Of a stretch of DNA of 64,000 nt, positions 8,076-16,606 are shown one piece after another. A model generated the notes under the pieces. That model saw only the letters and a list, made by a program, of their open reading frames with translations. It did not search any database and was not told the DNA's origin. The stretch spans positions 52,420 through 116,419 of the forward strand of contig CAMVGM010000002.1 of assembly GCA_947167015.1 (NCBI GenBank), written 5' to 3'. Position 1 is the stretch's first letter. Each line of letters starts with the position of its first letter. Made by a program: the position numbers and the translations under genes. Source of the stretch: an uncultured Bacteroidales bacterium. Lineage in GTDB: Bacteria; Bacteroidota; Bacteroidia; Bacteroidales; UBA932.

Positions 8076-9870
8076 AATCCTTCCCCTCGCACTGGCGCTG
8101 CTGCTGCCGCTCGGCGTAGCCGCCTCCCCGGCGATCCACAACGTGGACGGCCGCAGCACCCGTTCCCTGGACGGAACCTGGAACGCCATCGTGGACCCCT
8201 ACGAGAACGGCTACTACAACTACCGGATGCAGCCGATGCCCACCCCGTCCACCTTCTTCGCCGACAGGCATTTCTATGCCAACCCCACGCAGCTGATCGA
8301 GTACGACTTCGACGCGGCGGGGACGCTGCAGGTGCCGGGCGACTGGAACACCCAGCGCGAAAAACTCTATTATTACGAAGGCACCGTCTGGTACCGCCGC
8401 CTTTTCGATGCGGATCCCCAGCCGGGCCGGCGCTATTTCGTCCACTTCGACGGGGCCAATTATGAGACCATCGCCGGGCTGAACGGGCGCATCGTCGGGA
8501 AACACGTCGGCGGCTTCACCGCCTTCGACTTCGAGGTCACGGAGCAGCTGAAATCCGGCTCCAACTCGCTGGTGGTCAAGGTGGACAACAAGCGCCACGC
8601 GGACGGCGTACCCACCGTCAACACCGACTGGTGGAACTACGGCGGCATCACCCGCAGCGTGCAGTTGGTGGACGTTCCCGAGACCTTCATCCGCGACTAT
8701 GCCGTCCGCCTGACCCCGGGCCGGGACGCCGTCGAGGGCTGGGTGCTGCTGGACGGCAGCCGTCCGGCGCAGCAGGTCCGCGTGGAGATTCCCGAACTGA
8801 AGATGAGCGCCACCGTACGCACCGGCGGCGACGGACGGGCGGACTTCCGCATCGCCATCCCCCGTCGCTCCGGCATCCGCCTGTGGTGCCCGGAGGACCC
8901 GGTCCGCTACGAGGTCATCGTGACGTCCGAGACGGACCGCGTCAGCGACCGGATCGGCCTGCGGACCGTGCAGACGCAGGGCAGCAAGATCCTGCTGAAC
9001 GGGCAGGAGATCTTCCTGCGGGGCATCTCCATCCACGACGAACGGCCGGACGAGCCGGCGGGCCGCGCCTTCAGCGACGCGCACGCCCGCACCACCCTGG
9101 GCTGGGCCAAAGAGCTGGGCTGCAACTTCGTACGCCTCGCCCACTACCCGCACAACGAGCGCATGGTCCGCATGGCGGACGAACTGGGCATCCTGGTCTG
9201 GTCGGAGATTCCGGTGTACTGGACCATCGACTGGAACAGCGCGGACACCTACGCCAATGCCGAGAACCAGCTGGACGAGATGATCGCGCGCGACCGCAAC
9301 CGCGCCTGCGTGATCATCTGGTCCGTCGCGAACGAGACGCCCCGCTCGCCCCAGCGGCTCGACTTCCTGGGCCGGCTGATCGACCGGACGCGCGCGCAAG
9401 ACCCCACGCGCCTCGTATCCGCCGCGATGGAGAAAGACGAGACCGCCCCCGGCCAGCTGACCCTCGTGGATGAACTGATGTACAAGACCGACCTGCTGAG
9501 TTTCAACCAGTACGTGGGCTGGTACGACGGGGACGTCGAGAAATGCGACCGCGTGAAGTGGACCTTCCCGGTGGAGAAGCCCGTCATCCTGTCGGAACTG
9601 GGCGGCGGCGCCAAATACGGCCGCCACGGCAAACCCGACGAGCGCTTCACGGAAGAGTACCTGGTGCGCCTCTACGAAGCGAACATCCGCATGATGGAGA
9701 ACATCCCCGGACTCGCCGGCTGCACCCCCTGGATCCTCAAGGACTTCCGCTCCCCGCGCCGCGCCCTAGAAGGCATCCAGGACGACTTCAACCGCAAGGG
9801 ACTCGTTTCCGAGAAGGGCGAAAAGAAAGACGCTTTCTTCACCCTGCAGCAATGGTATCTTAACAAATAA
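8065..9870 (+). CDS. Glycoside hydrolase family 2 enzyme (beta-glucuronidase/galactosidase-like)
   Basis: A signal peptide precedes the GH2 sugar-binding domain (VPGDWNTQ, EGTVWYRR), an immunoglobulin-like domain and the TIM barrel. The acid/base glutamate is E424 in WSVANETP and the nucleophile is E511 in ILSELGGGAKYG. The 601-residue length and the N-terminal blocks resemble beta-glucuronidases more than large LacZ-type enzymes, though specificity is not provable from sequence. It overlaps the end of the GH105-CE12 gene by 11 nt, so both probably work on the same pectic substrate in the periplasm. Confidence 0.85.
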   Translation: MSNRILPLALALLLPLGVAASPAIHNVDGRSTRSLDGTWNAIVDPYENGYYNYRMQPMPTPSTFFADRHFYANPTQLIEYDFDAAGTLQVPGDWNTQREKLYYYEGTVWYRRLFDADPQPGRRYFVHFDGANYETIAGLNGRIVGKHVGGFTAFDFEVTEQLKSGSNSLVVKVDNKRHADGVPTVNTDWWNYGGITRSVQLVDVPETFIRDYAVRLTPGRDAVEGWVLLDGSRPAQQVRVEIPELKMSATVRTGGDGRADFRIAIPRRSGIRLWCPEDPVRYEVIVTSETDRVSDRIGLRTVQTQGSKILLNGQEIFLRGISIHDERPDEPAGRAFSDAHARTTLGWAKELGCNFVRLAHYPHNERMVRMADELGILVWSEIPVYWTIDWNSADTYANAENQLDEMIARDRNRACVIIWSVANETPRSPQRLDFLGRLIDRTRAQDPTRLVSAAMEKDETAPGQLTLVDELMYKTDLLSFNQYVGWYDGDVEKCDRVKWTFPVEKPVILSELGGGAKYGRHGKPDERFTEEYLVRLYEANIRMMENIPGLAGCTPWILKDFRSPRRALEGIQDDFNRKGLVSEKGEKKDAFFTLQQWYLNK

Positions 9871-9875
9871 CAGCC

Positions 9876-11618
9876 ATGATCCGACTTCCCGACAACACCG
9901 TCTTCGGAGAATATACCGTGCACCGCTTCATCAAGGCGGGCTTGTACAACGACAGTTACATCGTGAAGAACGCCGCCGGCGTCCCCTTCTTCATGAAGTT
10001 CTACGACCTGCCGAACATGCCGGACAAGATGCTGCGGGAAGGGATGGTGGAGGAGATCATCTTCTGCCAGATCCTCTCCCACCCCAACATCATCCGCTAT
10101 GTCGGGAACGGATCCGGCAAGATCAACGGGCGGGATTTCCAGTATCTGATCACGAAGTTCTTCAACGGCTCGCTCCTGTCGGAACTGCTGCGCGAAGGGC
10201 GGACCTTCTCCGTCCAGGAAGCCAAATCCATCCTCATCCCGGTCCTCCAGGGACTCGTGTACATGCACGGGGAGATGAAACTGAACCACAACGACCTCAC
10301 CCCGCGCAACATCCTGCTGGAGTCCGGGCCCGACGGCGTCCTGACCCCGAAGATCATCGACCTCGGCCACACGCACGAGGACGTGGACGGCGCCGTGCCC
10401 TTCCCGATGGAAGACCTCAACCTCTTCTACGTGGCCCCGGAGGCGCTGAAAGGCACCTTCACCGCCAAGAGCGACGTCTTCTCCGTGTGCGCCATCCTCT
10501 ATACCCTGCTGTACGGCAAGGCGCCCTGGCACTGCCACATCGGCGCCCACGACTCCTTCTATTCGCGCAAGATCAGCGTCGGAAGGGCCCGCGAGGCCGC
10601 GCTGGAGTTCCCGAAAGGCGGCCCGAAGGATCCGGCGATGGACGCCATCCTGGAGGCCGGCCTGAACCCCGACCCCGCGCAGCGGCCGGACGCTTCCGTG
10701 CTGCTCACCCTCCTGTCCGAGGACTTCAAGCCCGAAGAGATCAGCCTGCGGGAGGCGGCCGCACCGGCGGAACAACCGAAGGAGCAGGCCGACAAACCCC
10801 GTGAGGACCAGGTCCGGCTGCAGGCGCGCAGGAACCGCCCCGGCCAGGGCGGCTTTGCCGACGTGGCCGGCATGGAAGGGCTCAAGCAGGAACTGCTCCA
10901 GCGGGTGATCTGGGTGCTGCAGGACAAGGAAAAGGCGGCGAAATACCGGCTGCTGCCACCCAACGGGATGCTGCTCTATGGCCCTCCCGGCTGCGGCAAG
11001 ACCTTCTTCGCCAAGAAGTTCGCCGAGGAATCCGGCTTCAACTACTACCTGGTGAACGGTTCCGACCTGGGCAGCACCTACATCCACGGCACGCAGGGCA
11101 AGATCGCGGACCTGTTCCAGAAGGCAGAGCAGAACGCCCCGTCCGTCATCTGTTTCGACGAGTTCGACTCCTTCGTGCCCGCCCGCGGATCCGACTCGGC
11201 CCGCAACCGCGCGGAGGAAGTGAACGAGTTCCTCTCGCAGCTGAACAACTGCGCCGAGCGGGGCGTGTTCGTAATCGGCACCACCAACCGCGTGGACATG
11301 ATCGACCCGGCGGTGCTCCGCAAGGGAAGGATGGACCTGAAATACGAAATTCCGGCACCGGACGCCGAGACGCGCCGGGCGATGTTCGCCCTGCACCTCA
11401 AGGGCCGCCCGCTCTCGGACGACGTGAACCTGGACCGTCTGGCCCTGCTGTCCGACGGCTACGCCTCGTCCGACATCGCCTTCATCGTGAACGAGGCTGC
11501 GATGGTGGCGGCGCTCGCCGACGAGTCCATCTCGCAGGAAATCCTGGAAAAATCCATCAAGGGCAACCCCTCCTCCCTCTCGGCCCCCAAGCGGCCCCGG
11601 ATCGGGTTTGACAGCTGA
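9876..11618 (+). CDS. Protein kinase-AAA+ ATPase fusion protein
   Basis: Residues about 10-285 form a Ser/Thr kinase-like domain: candidate ATP lysine K41, catalytic loop NHNDLTPRN with D140 and N145, a DLG instead of DFG at D162, and VAPEAL as the APE motif. Residues about 325-540 form an AAA+ module: Walker A GPPGCGKT (K375), Walker B CFDEFDSF, sensor-1 GTTNR and arginine finger RKGRMD, closest in style to FtsH/Cdc48-type AAA. A charged linker (about 286-320) separates them. The protein has no signal peptide and is cytoplasmic. It lies 5 nt after the GH2 gene. Its client and its role are unknown. Confidence 0.8.
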   Translation: MIRLPDNTVFGEYTVHRFIKAGLYNDSYIVKNAAGVPFFMKFYDLPNMPDKMLREGMVEEIIFCQILSHPNIIRYVGNGSGKINGRDFQYLITKFFNGSLLSELLREGRTFSVQEAKSILIPVLQGLVYMHGEMKLNHNDLTPRNILLESGPDGVLTPKIIDLGHTHEDVDGAVPFPMEDLNLFYVAPEALKGTFTAKSDVFSVCAILYTLLYGKAPWHCHIGAHDSFYSRKISVGRAREAALEFPKGGPKDPAMDAILEAGLNPDPAQRPDASVLLTLLSEDFKPEEISLREAAAPAEQPKEQADKPREDQVRLQARRNRPGQGGFADVAGMEGLKQELLQRVIWVLQDKEKAAKYRLLPPNGMLLYGPPGCGKTFFAKKFAEESGFNYYLVNGSDLGSTYIHGTQGKIADLFQKAEQNAPSVICFDEFDSFVPARGSDSARNRAEEVNEFLSQLNNCAERGVFVIGTTNRVDMIDPAVLRKGRMDLKYEIPAPDAETRRAMFALHLKGRPLSDDVNLDRLALLSDGYASSDIAFIVNEAAMVAALADESISQEILEKSIKGNPSSLSAPKRPRIGFDS

Positions 11619-11632
11619 ACGTTCCAGGAAGA

Positions 11633-11663
11633 TTTGCTTTTTTGGAAATAATGGATAACTTTG
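11633..11663 (+). promoter_or_regulatory. Promoter of the histidine operon
   Basis: TTTG at 11633-11636, 19 nt, then TAACTTTG at 11656-11663 is a full match to the Bacteroidota sigma-ABfr consensus. Transcription would begin near 11669, within a few bases of the leader-peptide ATG. Confidence 0.75.
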
Positions 11664-11671
11664 CAGAACGT

Positions 11672-11713
11672 ATGACCATGAGCACTGCATACCACCATCA
11701 CCACCGAGCCTGA
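11672..11713 (+). CDS. hisL: Histidine operon leader peptide
   Basis: The 13-codon frame encodes MTMSTAYHHHHRA with four consecutive His codons (11693-11704) directly before a terminator, the classic design of a histidine attenuator. Ribosome stalling at the His run would sense charged tRNA-His. The ATG lies almost at the predicted transcript start, so the leader may be translated from a nearly leaderless mRNA. An in-frame ATG at 11651 is discounted because it lies upstream of the -7 box. Confidence 0.85.
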   Translation: MTMSTAYHHHHRA

Positions 11714-11718
11714 AGAGT

Positions 11719-11787
11719 CCGGTAGGTCGGCGCGTATGTGCGTGACGCGATAGCGAGGCTTGCCGGTGTGTCCGGCAGGCCTTTTTT
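11719..11787 (+). terminator. His attenuator: antiterminator and rho-independent terminator
   Basis: The terminator stem pairs 11757-11766 with 11772-11781 (10 bp, one G-U, 5-nt loop), followed by six T. The upstream segment 11719-11728 can pair with 11757-11766 over all ten positions (including G-U pairs) to form the competing antiterminator. A ribosome stalled on the His codons leaves 11719-11728 free to form the antiterminator; one that reaches the stop codon at 11711 would cover it and allow termination. Confidence 0.85.
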
Positions 11788-11811
11788 GTGAAAGTTAGTA
11801 GTAAAAAAGAT

Positions 11812-12663
11812 ATGTTAAGATTAGCCATCCAATCCAAGGGCCGCCTCAACGAGGAGAGCACCGCCCTGCTGCGCGAGATCGGGATCGACATCGACGATTC
11901 GCGCCGGAAATTCCTGGCCCAGGCCCCGAACTTCCCCCTGGAAGTCCTCTATATGCGCGACGACGACATCCCGCAGGTCGTGTCCAGCGGCACCGCCGGA
12001 CTGGGCATCGTTGGCCTGAACGAGGTCGAGGAGCGCGGCTTCGACGTCAAGGTCGAGAAGAAACTTGGTTTCGGCGGCTGCCGTATCTCACTGGCCGTTC
12101 CCAAGGCAGTGGACTATGACGGTCCGCAGTGGTTCCAGGGCAAGCGCATCGCCACCTCCTACCCCGGCATCCTGAAACGCTGGCTGCAAGAGAACGACAT
12201 CCAGGCCCGCATCGAAGTGATTACCGGTTCGGTGGAGATTGCCCCGGCGGCCGACATCGCCGACGCCATCTTCGACATCGTCTCCTCCGGCGGGACGCTG
12301 GTTTCCAACGGTTTGCGCGAGGTCGAGCAGGTCATCTTCTCTGAGGCGGTACTGATCTCGTCCGGACAGTTGTCCGCCGAAGAACAGGCCACGCTCGACG
12401 AGATCCTGTTCCGCATCGACTCCGCGATGGTCAGCCGCCGCAAGAAGTACATCCTGATGAACCTGCCGGAAGCCTCCGTGGAGGAGGCCTGCCGCATCCT
12501 TCCTGCGATGCGCAGCCCGACCGTGATGCCGCTCGCCGCCAAGGGCTGGTGCTCGATGCACTCCGTGGTGGACGAGGCCGACCTCTGGGACAAGATCCGC
12601 CAGCTCAAGGCCATCGGCGCCGAGGGCATCCTGGTGTTGAACATCGACAAGATCATTCCGTAA
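11812..12663 (+). CDS. hisG: ATP phosphoribosyltransferase, long form
   Basis: It catalyses the first step of histidine synthesis, ATP plus PRPP to phosphoribosyl-ATP. The 283-residue chain is the long form: a catalytic domain beginning MLRLAIQSKGRLNEES, the GTAGLGIVGLNEV loop, and a C-terminal ACT-like regulatory domain (about 205-283). It should therefore be feedback-inhibited by histidine and need no HisZ. The start at 11812 is chosen over an in-frame GTG at 11788, which abuts the terminator T-run and would add residues absent from the family. Confidence 0.95.
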   Translation: MLRLAIQSKGRLNEESTALLREIGIDIDDSRRKFLAQAPNFPLEVLYMRDDDIPQVVSSGTAGLGIVGLNEVEERGFDVKVEKKLGFGGCRISLAVPKAVDYDGPQWFQGKRIATSYPGILKRWLQENDIQARIEVITGSVEIAPAADIADAIFDIVSSGGTLVSNGLREVEQVIFSEAVLISSGQLSAEEQATLDEILFRIDSAMVSRRKKYILMNLPEASVEEACRILPAMRSPTVMPLAAKGWCSMHSVVDEADLWDKIRQLKAIGAEGILVLNIDKIIP

Positions 12664-12666
12664 ACC

Positions 12667-13950
12667 ATGCTGGAAGTATTCTTCAACCCTCCCCGGGAAC
12701 AGTGGGAAGCGCTCTGCCGCCGGCCGTCTTCCGAGAATCCGGTCGTCCGGGAGCGCGTTCAGGACATCCTGCGCCGCGTGCGCGAGCAGGGCGACGAAGC
12801 CCTGCGGGCGCTCTCGCTGGAGATTGACAAGCGTCCGCTCGACGCCATCGAGGTGAGCGCGGACGAGGTCCGCGAGGCTTCGGAAAAAGTCAGCGAGCCG
12901 GTCAAGTGCGCCATCGCGGCCGCGGAAGCGAACATCCGCGCCTTCCACGAGGCCCAGCTGCCGCAGGAGATCTGCGTGCTGACCGCCCCCGGCGTGCGCT
13001 GCATCCAGCGCCCCGTCCCCATCGAACGGGTGGGCCTGTACATCCCCGGCGGCACCGCCCCCCTCTTCTCCACCGTGCTGATGCTCGCCGTCCCGGCGGC
13101 CATCGCCCACTGCCCCGAAGTGGTGCTCTGCACCCCCGCGGGCAAAGACGGGAAAGTGAACCCGGAAGTGCTCTACAGCGCCGCGTACTGCGGGGTGAAG
13201 CGCATTTTCAAGCTCGGAGGTGCACAAGCCGTGGCCGCGATGGCCTACGGCACGCAGAGCGTTCCGAAGGTGGACAAGATCTTCGGCCCGGGCAACCAGT
13301 ACGTCACCACCGCCAAGCAGCTGCTCTCCGCCGGCACCGTCGCCATCGACATGCCCGCCGGCCCCTCCGAGGTGATGGTGATCACGGACGGCTCCTCCCC
13401 GGCCTCCTTCGCCGCGGCGGACCTGCTCTCGCAGGCCGAGCACGGCGCCGACAGCCAGGTGATGCTGGTCTGCGAGGATGCCGCGACAGCCGAGGCCGTC
13501 CGCGCCGAGGTGGAGCGGCAGGCGCTCGAACTGCCCCGGGCGGACTTCGTTCGGCAGGCGCTGGACAAGAGCCGCTGCGTCGTATTCCCCGAGCGGGAGG
13601 ACCGGATCGCCTTCGCGAACGCCTACGCCCCCGAGCACCTCATCCTCGCCGTGCAGGAACCCTGGCGCTTCTCCGCGCGGATTACCGCGGCAGGCAGCGT
13701 CTTCCTCGGCGCCTACACGCCCGAAAGCGCCGGCGACTATGCCTCCGGCACCAACCACACCCTGCCCACCTGCGCCTGGGCGCGCTCATTCAGCGGGGTC
13801 AACCTGGACAGTTACTACCGCAAGATGACCCTGCAGGAGCTCACGCCCGAGGGTTTGCGCGGTCTCTCGCAGACCATCGTCACGATGGCGGAAGCGGAAG
13901 GGCTCCAAGCCCACGCGAATGCCGTAAAAATCAGATTGTCAGATGAATAG
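12667..13950 (+). CDS. hisD: Histidinol dehydrogenase
   Basis: The 427-residue zinc- and NAD-dependent enzyme performs the last two oxidations, from histidinol to histidine. Family blocks are clear: IFGPGNQYVTTAKQLL, DMPAGPSEVMVI, the zinc/catalytic EHLIL region and SGTNHTLPT. The start ATG lies 3 nt after hisG and the 3' end overlaps hisC by 8 nt. Confidence 0.95.
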   Translation: MLEVFFNPPREQWEALCRRPSSENPVVRERVQDILRRVREQGDEALRALSLEIDKRPLDAIEVSADEVREASEKVSEPVKCAIAAAEANIRAFHEAQLPQEICVLTAPGVRCIQRPVPIERVGLYIPGGTAPLFSTVLMLAVPAAIAHCPEVVLCTPAGKDGKVNPEVLYSAAYCGVKRIFKLGGAQAVAAMAYGTQSVPKVDKIFGPGNQYVTTAKQLLSAGTVAIDMPAGPSEVMVITDGSSPASFAAADLLSQAEHGADSQVMLVCEDAATAEAVRAEVERQALELPRADFVRQALDKSRCVVFPEREDRIAFANAYAPEHLILAVQEPWRFSARITAAGSVFLGAYTPESAGDYASGTNHTLPTCAWARSFSGVNLDSYYRKMTLQELTPEGLRGLSQTIVTMAEAEGLQAHANAVKIRLSDE

Positions 13951-14989
13951 CATAGAATCCCTGGTCCGGCCGAATATCCGCGCCCTCTGCCCCTACAGCA
14001 CGGCGCGGGACGAATACAAGGGCAAGCTCGGCATCTTCCTGGACGCCAACGAGAGCCCCTACCCCACCGGCTGGAACCGCTACCCGGACCCGCACCAGAA
14101 GGCGCTCAAGGAGCAGGTCGCCGCACTGAAAGGCGTACCGGCGGAATGCATCTTCCTCGGCAACGGCAGCGACGAGGCCATCGACCTGTGCTTCCGCATC
14201 TTCTGCAATCCGGGCGTGGACAACGCCATCGCGATCGCCCCCAGTTACGGCATGTACGCGGTGGCGGCCGACATCAACGACGTCGAGATGCGCCAGGTGC
14301 CGCTGGGAGCGGATTTCTCCCTCCCGGAGGAGGCCCTGCTCGCCGCCGCGGACGCGCACAGCAAGCTGCTCTTCCTGTGCAGCCCCAACAACCCCTCGGG
14401 CAACGCCTTCGACCCGGCGGAACTGGTGGACCTGATCCGCCGTTTCCCCGGCATCGTGGTGCTGGACGAGGCGTACGCGGACTTCAGCGCCAAGGGCAGC
14501 CTGCGGAGCCGCCTGCCGGAACTCCCCAACCTGGTCATCTTCCAGACGCTCTCCAAGGCCTACGGACTGGCCGGGCTGCGCCTCGGGATGGCCTTCGCGA
14601 GCCCGTACATCATCCGCCTGATGTCGATGGTGAAATACCCCTACAACATCAACCAGTCCACGCAGGAACTCGTCTCCCGCGCCCTGCAGACCCCCATCGC
14701 GGACCGCGTGGCGGAAACCGTCGCCCAACGCGCCCGCGTGGCGACGGCCCTGCCCGCCTTCCGCTGCGTAAAGCGGGTCTATCCCAGCGACGCCAACTTC
14801 CTGCTGGTGCAGGTGGATGACGCCGACACGCTGTACGCGCACCTCCTCGCCGACGGCATCATCGTGCGCAACCGCAGCCGGGTCACCGGCTGTGCGGGCT
14901 GCCTGCGGATCACCATCGGGCTCCCGACCGAAAACGACAAACTGCTAGAATCCCTGGAAGCATATGAAAAAGGCGATATTCATCGATAG
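13943..14989 (+). CDS. hisC: Histidinol-phosphate aminotransferase
   Basis: A fold-type I PLP aminotransferase of 348 residues. The Schiff-base lysine is in TLSKAYGLAGLRLG (near residue 205), preceded by SPNNPSGN and VVLDEAYADF. It converts imidazole-acetol phosphate and glutamate to histidinol phosphate. It overlaps both hisD and hisB. Confidence 0.95.
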   Translation: MNSIESLVRPNIRALCPYSTARDEYKGKLGIFLDANESPYPTGWNRYPDPHQKALKEQVAALKGVPAECIFLGNGSDEAIDLCFRIFCNPGVDNAIAIAPSYGMYAVAADINDVEMRQVPLGADFSLPEEALLAAADAHSKLLFLCSPNNPSGNAFDPAELVDLIRRFPGIVVLDEAYADFSAKGSLRSRLPELPNLVIFQTLSKAYGLAGLRLGMAFASPYIIRLMSMVKYPYNINQSTQELVSRALQTPIADRVAETVAQRARVATALPAFRCVKRVYPSDANFLLVQVDDADTLYAHLLADGIIVRNRSRVTGCAGCLRITIGLPTENDKLLESLEAYEKGDIHR

Positions 14990-16022
14990 GGACGGCACCT
15001 TGCTGCGCGAGCCGGCCGACGAACAGATCGACGCCCTCGAGAAAGTGGAATTCGTGCCCGGCGCCATCAGCGGCCTGAAGGCCCTGACGGGGCTGGGATA
15101 CGAACTGGTGATGGCCTCCAACCAGGACGGCCTGGGCACCCCCGCCTTCCCGGAAGAAACCTTCTGGCCCGCCCAGAACCTGCTCCTGCGCACCCTCGAG
15201 GGCGAAGGCGTCGTGTTCGACGACTTCCTCATCGACCCTTCGATGCCGGAGGAGAACTCCCCGAACCGCAAGCCGGGCACGGGCATGTTCGGCAAATACC
15301 TGGACGGCTCGTACGACCTCTCGGCCAGCTGGGTGATCGGCGACCGGCAGACCGACCGCCAACTCGCGGAAAACCTCGGCGCCAAGGCGTTGCTGGTCGG
15401 CGAGATGGACTGGGCGCAGATCGCGGAGACCATCCGCAGCAGCGAGCGCTGCTCCACGGTGGCCCGCAAGACCGCAGAGACCGACATCCGTATCCGGGTG
15501 GACCTGGACGGCAAGGGTCCTTCCAGCGTGGACACCGGGCTGAAGTTCTTCGACCATATGCTTTCCCAACTCCCCCACCACGGAGGCATCTCCCTGGAAA
15601 TCAAGTGCAAAGGCGATCTGGAGGTGGATGAGCACCACACCATGGAAGACGTGGGCATCGCCCTCGGGGAGGCCCTGCGGCAGGCCCTGGGCGACAAGCG
15701 GGGCACGGAGCGCTACGGCTTCGCCCTCCCGATGGACGAGAGCCGCGCCATCGTGCTGCTGGACTTCGGCGGCCGCAGCGAACTGGTCTGGGACGTGCCC
15801 TTCACCCGCGAGTACGTGGGCGACGTGCCTACCGAGATGTTCAAACACTTCTTCAAGTCGCTTTCCGACGCGATGAAGGCCAACCTGTACGTGCAGGCCC
15901 GGGGCGAGAACAACCACCACCTCGCGGAAGCCGTCTTCAAGGCCTTCGCCCGCAGCCTGAAGCAGGCCGTGCGGCGCGACGTCTTTTCCTATGACCTTCC
16001 CTCCAGCAAAGGACTGCTATGA
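14964..16022 (+). CDS. hisB: Bifunctional histidinol-phosphatase / imidazoleglycerol-phosphate dehydratase
   Basis: The N-terminal HAD phosphatase domain (residues about 1-160) has the nucleophile motif IDRDGT and the late GDRQTD acidic motif. The C-terminal IGP dehydratase domain (about 170-352) has FFDHML, the metal-binding DEHHTMEDVGI and a second histidine block, GENNHHLAEAVFK. It supplies the sixth and eighth steps of the pathway, as in the fused enterobacterial HisB. Translation is coupled by overlap with hisC (26 nt) and hisH (4 nt). Confidence 0.95.
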   Translation: MKKAIFIDRDGTLLREPADEQIDALEKVEFVPGAISGLKALTGLGYELVMASNQDGLGTPAFPEETFWPAQNLLLRTLEGEGVVFDDFLIDPSMPEENSPNRKPGTGMFGKYLDGSYDLSASWVIGDRQTDRQLAENLGAKALLVGEMDWAQIAETIRSSERCSTVARKTAETDIRIRVDLDGKGPSSVDTGLKFFDHMLSQLPHHGGISLEIKCKGDLEVDEHHTMEDVGIALGEALRQALGDKRGTERYGFALPMDESRAIVLLDFGGRSELVWDVPFTREYVGDVPTEMFKHFFKSLSDAMKANLYVQARGENNHHLAEAVFKAFARSLKQAVRRDVFSYDLPSSKGLL

Positions 16023-16606
16023 TCGCACTCATCGACTATGACGCCGGCAACATCCGTTCGGTCGGCAACGCTCTCGCCCGGCTGGGCGCGGAATATGAAC
16101 TGACCGCCGATCCCGCCCGCATCCTCGCGGCGGACAAGGTCATCCTGCCCGGCGTGGGCAACGCGGCCGAAGCGATGGCGCACCTGCGGGAACGCGGGCT
16201 GTGCGAACTGATCCGGAGCCTGCGGCGTCCCGTGCTGGGCATCTGCGTAGGCATGCAGCTGATGTGCCGCGACTCCGAAGAAGGGCCGGTGCAGGCCCTG
16301 GGCATCTTCGATTCCCACGTGCGCCGCTTCGCCGAGGCCCCGGACGCCAAGGTCCCGCACATGGGCTGGAACGCCCTGGGCAACCTGGACGGCAAGCTGT
16401 TCAAGGGCCTGGAGGGCGGTTCTTACGTCTATTTCGTGCACTCGTACTACGCGGAACTCTGTCCCGACACGGTCGCGACCTGCCGCCACGGGGAGCGCCT
16501 GTTCAGCGCGGCGCTCAAGTACGAGAACTTCTACGGTACGCAGTTCCACCCCGAGAAGAGCGGCTCCGTGGGAGCGGCGATCCTCCGAAATTTCCTTGCA
16601 CTATGA
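16019..16606 (+). CDS. hisH: Imidazole glycerol phosphate synthase, glutamine amidotransferase subunit
   Basis: A class I glutamine amidotransferase of 195 residues: nucleophile Cys in LGICVGMQLM and His/Glu in QFHPEKSG. It releases ammonia from glutamine and channels it to HisF. Overlapping ATGA junctions link it to hisB and hisA, although its partner hisF lies one gene further on. Confidence 0.95.
   Translation: MIALIDYDAGNIRSVGNALARLGAEYELTADPARILAADKVILPGVGNAAEAMAHLRERGLCELIRSLRRPVLGICVGMQLMCRDSEEGPVQALGIFDSHVRRFAEAPDAKVPHMGWNALGNLDGKLFKGLEGGSYVYFVHSYYAELCPDTVATCRHGERLFSAALKYENFYGTQFHPEKSGSVGAAILRNFLAL

Noticed and set aside
5430..8189. A 919-codon open frame on the minus strand opposite the GNAT and GH105-CE12 genes
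   Set aside because: GC-rich codon bias on the plus strand creates long complementary open frames; the predicted protein is low-complexity (G, V, A, D, H rich) and has no domain, while the plus strand encodes clear families.
11651..11671. Longer his leader peptide starting at ATG 11651
   Set aside because: This ATG lies upstream of the -7 box 11656-11663, so it would not be in the transcript from the identified promoter.
11788..11811. In-frame GTG start for hisG at 11788
   Set aside because: It adds eight residues absent from HisG and lies at the terminator T-run; the ATG at 11812 begins at the conserved N-terminus.
9672..11891. A 739-codon minus-strand frame opposite the kinase-AAA+ gene and the his leader
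   Set aside because: Low-complexity product, no start context, and it would read through the his attenuator; it is the shadow of the plus-strand gene.
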